From: Deltaproteobacteria bacterium
Lineage (GTDB): Bacteria > Desulfobacterota > Deferrimicrobia > Deferrimicrobiales > Deferrimicrobiaceae
NCBI GenBank assembly: GCA_021802685.1
Contig: JAJZRM010000222.1
Span: 1-5,254 of the forward strand
Reading direction: 5' to 3'
Length of the DNA: 5,254 bases
The first letter of the stretch is position 1; every line of letters begins with the position of its first letter. Below are positions 3,833 to 5,254 of this stretch, one piece after another. The notes under the pieces are model-generated. The model worked only from the letters and a program-made list of their open reading frames with translations. It did no database searches and was not told where the DNA came from. Both the position numbers and the translations under genes were made by a program.

Positions 3833-5086
3833 TTATCCGGGAACCTTGGCCCGAACAAGGGACGGAGTAGAATCCGAAACGATCACCTTGTCCTTCTCCG
3901 AGCGTTTCGACACGTACATGGCGTCGTCGGCCGCTTTCACCAGCGCTTCCGTGTCGGACGCATGCTCGGGGAAGGAAGCCACCCCGACGCTGACCGTGAC
4001 ATCGGGCACATCCGTCGGGGCGCCGGCGGCGGAATGGATCTGCGTCATCATTTCCCGGCCGCACTTCAGGCCGATCTCCTTTCGGAGCCGTTCCGCCACG
4101 ACCTTCCCCTGTGCGGAGGTCGCCTCGGGAATGATGATGGCGAACTCGTCCCCGCCGTACCGGCAGGGGATATCCAGTTCGTAGCTCGGCTTCCCGGTGC
4201 TATATCGGATATTGGACCGGATGGTGCCGGAGAGCACCCGGAGCAGCTGGTCCCCGACGAGGTGTCCGTACCGGTCGTTGAACTGCTTGAAATTGTCCAT
4301 GTCCATGATGAGGAGCGAGAGGGTGCGGTTGTACCGTTTCGCGCGCTGGATCTCCGAATCGAGCCGGTAAAAGAAGTACGCGCGGTTATACAGGCTGGTG
4401 AGGTGGTCCTTGATGACGAGGGTCTTGAGCTCCTTCTCCCGGCGGCGGATCGTCTTGATAAGGAAGACGCCGATGGCGGCCACGCTCATGTTGATCATCG
4501 TTACCCACGCCCACTTCGTTACCCCGTACGAAAGTGTCCGCTGGAGGGAGAGGTTTTCGAACGGCATGCTCTGGGGCGGGATGATCCCGTAGTATTCGCA
4601 CTGGAGCAGGCCGCCGTACGCCAGGGACGCCCCCAGGGCGAAGGCGAAGGTGTCCGAGTACCTCTCCATCACCAGGACCGATTCGAGGGTCACGACCAGG
4701 TACATCGGCCAGAACCACGACACCGCCCCCCCGCTGTAATGGATCACGACCGTCACGAAGAGCACGTCGAGGAGCAGCTGGATCTGGTTCAGGGGGCGGA
4801 TGTTGGCGAACCACCGGTGGGCATACAGGAGGACGGCGTTATAGACCGCCATGGAGCACCAGGCCAGGACCGGGAAGATGAACTGCAGGGTGGAGACCGA
4901 ACCGAGATCGACGGCGTAGTATTGGAATAAGATGTAGGGAACGATCCCGAACGCCGCCAGGATCCCGAGGATGATCCAGCGCGCACGGATGATCTGGGCG
5001 ACCCGGATCCTGGATTCGTTCACCAGTTCCAGTTCGTCGGTGGTCGGCGCATCCGTGGAAACGTATTTCAGCCTGGAAAAATCCAT
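3833..5086 (-). CDS. Membrane-bound diguanylate cyclase (GGDEF) with six-TM sensor region
   Basis: This 417-residue inner-membrane protein should make cyclic di-GMP from two GTP. ATG at 5086 has GGGGGA six bases upstream. After a short cytoplasmic N-terminus, hydrophobic segments at about 36-54, 67-88, 103-118, 124-140, 146-163 and 193-211 give roughly six membrane spans. The LLLDVLFVTVVIHYSGG segment resembles the membrane sensor part of RegB/PilS-type histidine kinases. A basic linker (212-225) leads to the GGDEF domain, which begins at DHLTSLYNR (227-235). Catalytic residues look intact: D262 and D264 in MDMDNFK, N270 and D279 in FNDRYGHLVGD, and GGDEF at 311-315 with E314. The inhibitory RxxD site is not intact: the position is YELD (302-305), and an insertion of about eight residues separates R294 from D305. 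No known ligand-binding domain is present, so the input signal is unknown. It is divergent from the gene at 5242. Confidence 0.95.
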   Translation of the reverse strand: MDFSRLKYVSTDAPTTDELELVNESRIRVAQIIRARWIILGILAAFGIVPYILFQYYAVDLGSVSTLQFIFPVLAWCSMAVYNAVLLYAHRWFANIRPLNQIQLLLDVLFVTVVIHYSGGAVSWFWPMYLVVTLESVLVMERYSDTFAFALGASLAYGGLLQCEYYGIIPPQSMPFENLSLQRTLSYGVTKWAWVTMINMSVAAIGVFLIKTIRRREKELKTLVIKDHLTSLYNRAYFFYRLDSEIQRAKRYNRTLSLLIMDMDNFKQFNDRYGHLVGDQLLRVLSGTIRSNIRYSTGKPSYELDIPCRYGGDEFAIIIPEATSAQGKVVAERLRKEIGLKCGREMMTQIHSAAGAPTDVPDVTVSVGVASFPEHASDTEALVKAADDAMYVSKRSEKDKVIVSDSTPSLVRAKVPG

Positions 5087-5130
5087 TCCCGGTCCCCCGC
5101 GGGAATCTTTTCCTGTCCTGTGTATCGGCC

Positions 5131-5150
5131 GAAAATTCAGGAAAATTCAA
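5131..5150. repeat. Tandem 10-bp repeat in the divergent intergenic region
   Basis: GAAAATTCA occurs at 5131-5139 and again at 5141-5149, exactly one helical turn apart, 45-64 bp upstream of the cyclase start. On the minus strand a weak promoter-like pair, TTGAAT then GATACA at 18 bp, overlaps the repeats. A regulator bound there could control the cyclase and perhaps the divergent gene. This use is an inference. Confidence 0.65.
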
Positions 5151-5184
5151 TCATTCCGCTTCCGCCACTCCGAAAAATCGCTCG

Positions 5185-5199
5185 GATCAAGATTTGATA
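5185..5199. promoter_or_regulatory. Small inverted repeat upstream of the divergent gene, possible operator
   Basis: ATCAA (5186-5190) and TTGAT (5194-5198) form a 5-bp dyad around GAT, about 45 bp before the plus-strand start. TATCAT at 5198-5203 could act as a -10 box for the plus-strand gene, but no -35 hexamer matches. The arms are short and could be chance. Confidence 0.2.
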
Positions 5200-5241
5200 T
5201 CATACGCGGGACGGACCGTTCCGCCTTAAGGAGATCACATC

Positions 5242-5254
5242 ATGATGAAGCTGC
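5242..5254 (+). CDS. Start of a divergent gene (only MMKL visible)
   Basis: AAGGAG at 5228-5233 stands 8 nt before ATG at 5242, followed by a second ATG at 5245 and AAG CTG before the window ends. This is a textbook ribosome binding site and start. A Met-Met-Lys-Leu opening is common before signal peptides, but four codons do not allow a functional call. If ATG 5245 is used, the spacing would be 11 nt, so 5242 is preferred. Confidence 0.6.

Noticed and set aside
3826..3844. Hairpin over the cyclase stop codon as a terminator
   Set aside because: The 7-bp stem has a bulge, contains the stop codon and is followed on the minus strand by GAAAAAGGGG, not by a T-tract.
3962..4930. A 322-codon open frame on the plus strand opposite the cyclase
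   Set aside because: It is antisense to the GGDEF gene, and its composition (many His, Asp, Glu, Gly, Arg) is that of a mirrored GC-rich coding region.

Overview
GC-rich DNA from a Gram-negative bacterium. The membrane-bound diguanylate cyclase, the signal-peptide protein, the strong Shine-Dalgarno sites and the codon use would suit a deltaproteobacterial (Desulfobacterota-type) or related environmental lineage. That placement is an inference and no marker gene is present to confirm it. The window appears to cross the right-hand boundary between an integrated mobile element (left, about 1-3400) and the host chromosome (right, about 3400-5254).

Left part, the element, with all genes on the minus strand and read from right to left: a complete tyrosine recombinase (3212 to 1941); an unrecognised 212-residue protein (1836 to 1198); two overlapping small helix-turn-helix proteins of the excisionase/AlpA type (1109 to 930 and 933 to 679); and a larger winged-helix-like protein, possibly a replication initiator (722 to beyond base 1). 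This last gene runs off the window and ends in perfect 33-bp tandem repeats that encode an 11-residue repeat. Integrase, small HTH proteins and a replication-type protein together are the usual core of an integrative element or integrated plasmid.

Boundary: 111 bp upstream of the integrase-side promoter region start lies a correctly spaced 3' half of a tRNA-Asn gene (anticodon loop, 5-nt variable loop, perfect T arm, acceptor 3' strand, G73). It lacks a D arm and a normal 5' half. This is the usual footprint of integration into a tRNA gene, so 3352-3398 is proposed as the attachment site. Two sets of helically spaced short direct repeats lie between it and the integrase start and are candidate recombinase or excisionase binding sites. 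A strong GC-rich hairpin follows the tRNA fragment.

Right part, presumed chromosome: a small exported protein of unknown function (3685 to 3434, minus), a six-TM GGDEF diguanylate cyclase (5086 to 3833, minus), and the first codons of a divergent plus-strand gene (from 5242). The cyclase has intact catalytic residues, but its product-inhibition site is split by an insertion. The region between the two divergent genes holds a tandem 10-bp repeat that may be an operator.

The unexplained parts are the repeat-tailed winged-helix gene, the 212-residue orphan and the repeat architecture around the attachment site. No CRISPR array, rRNA gene or IS element was seen.
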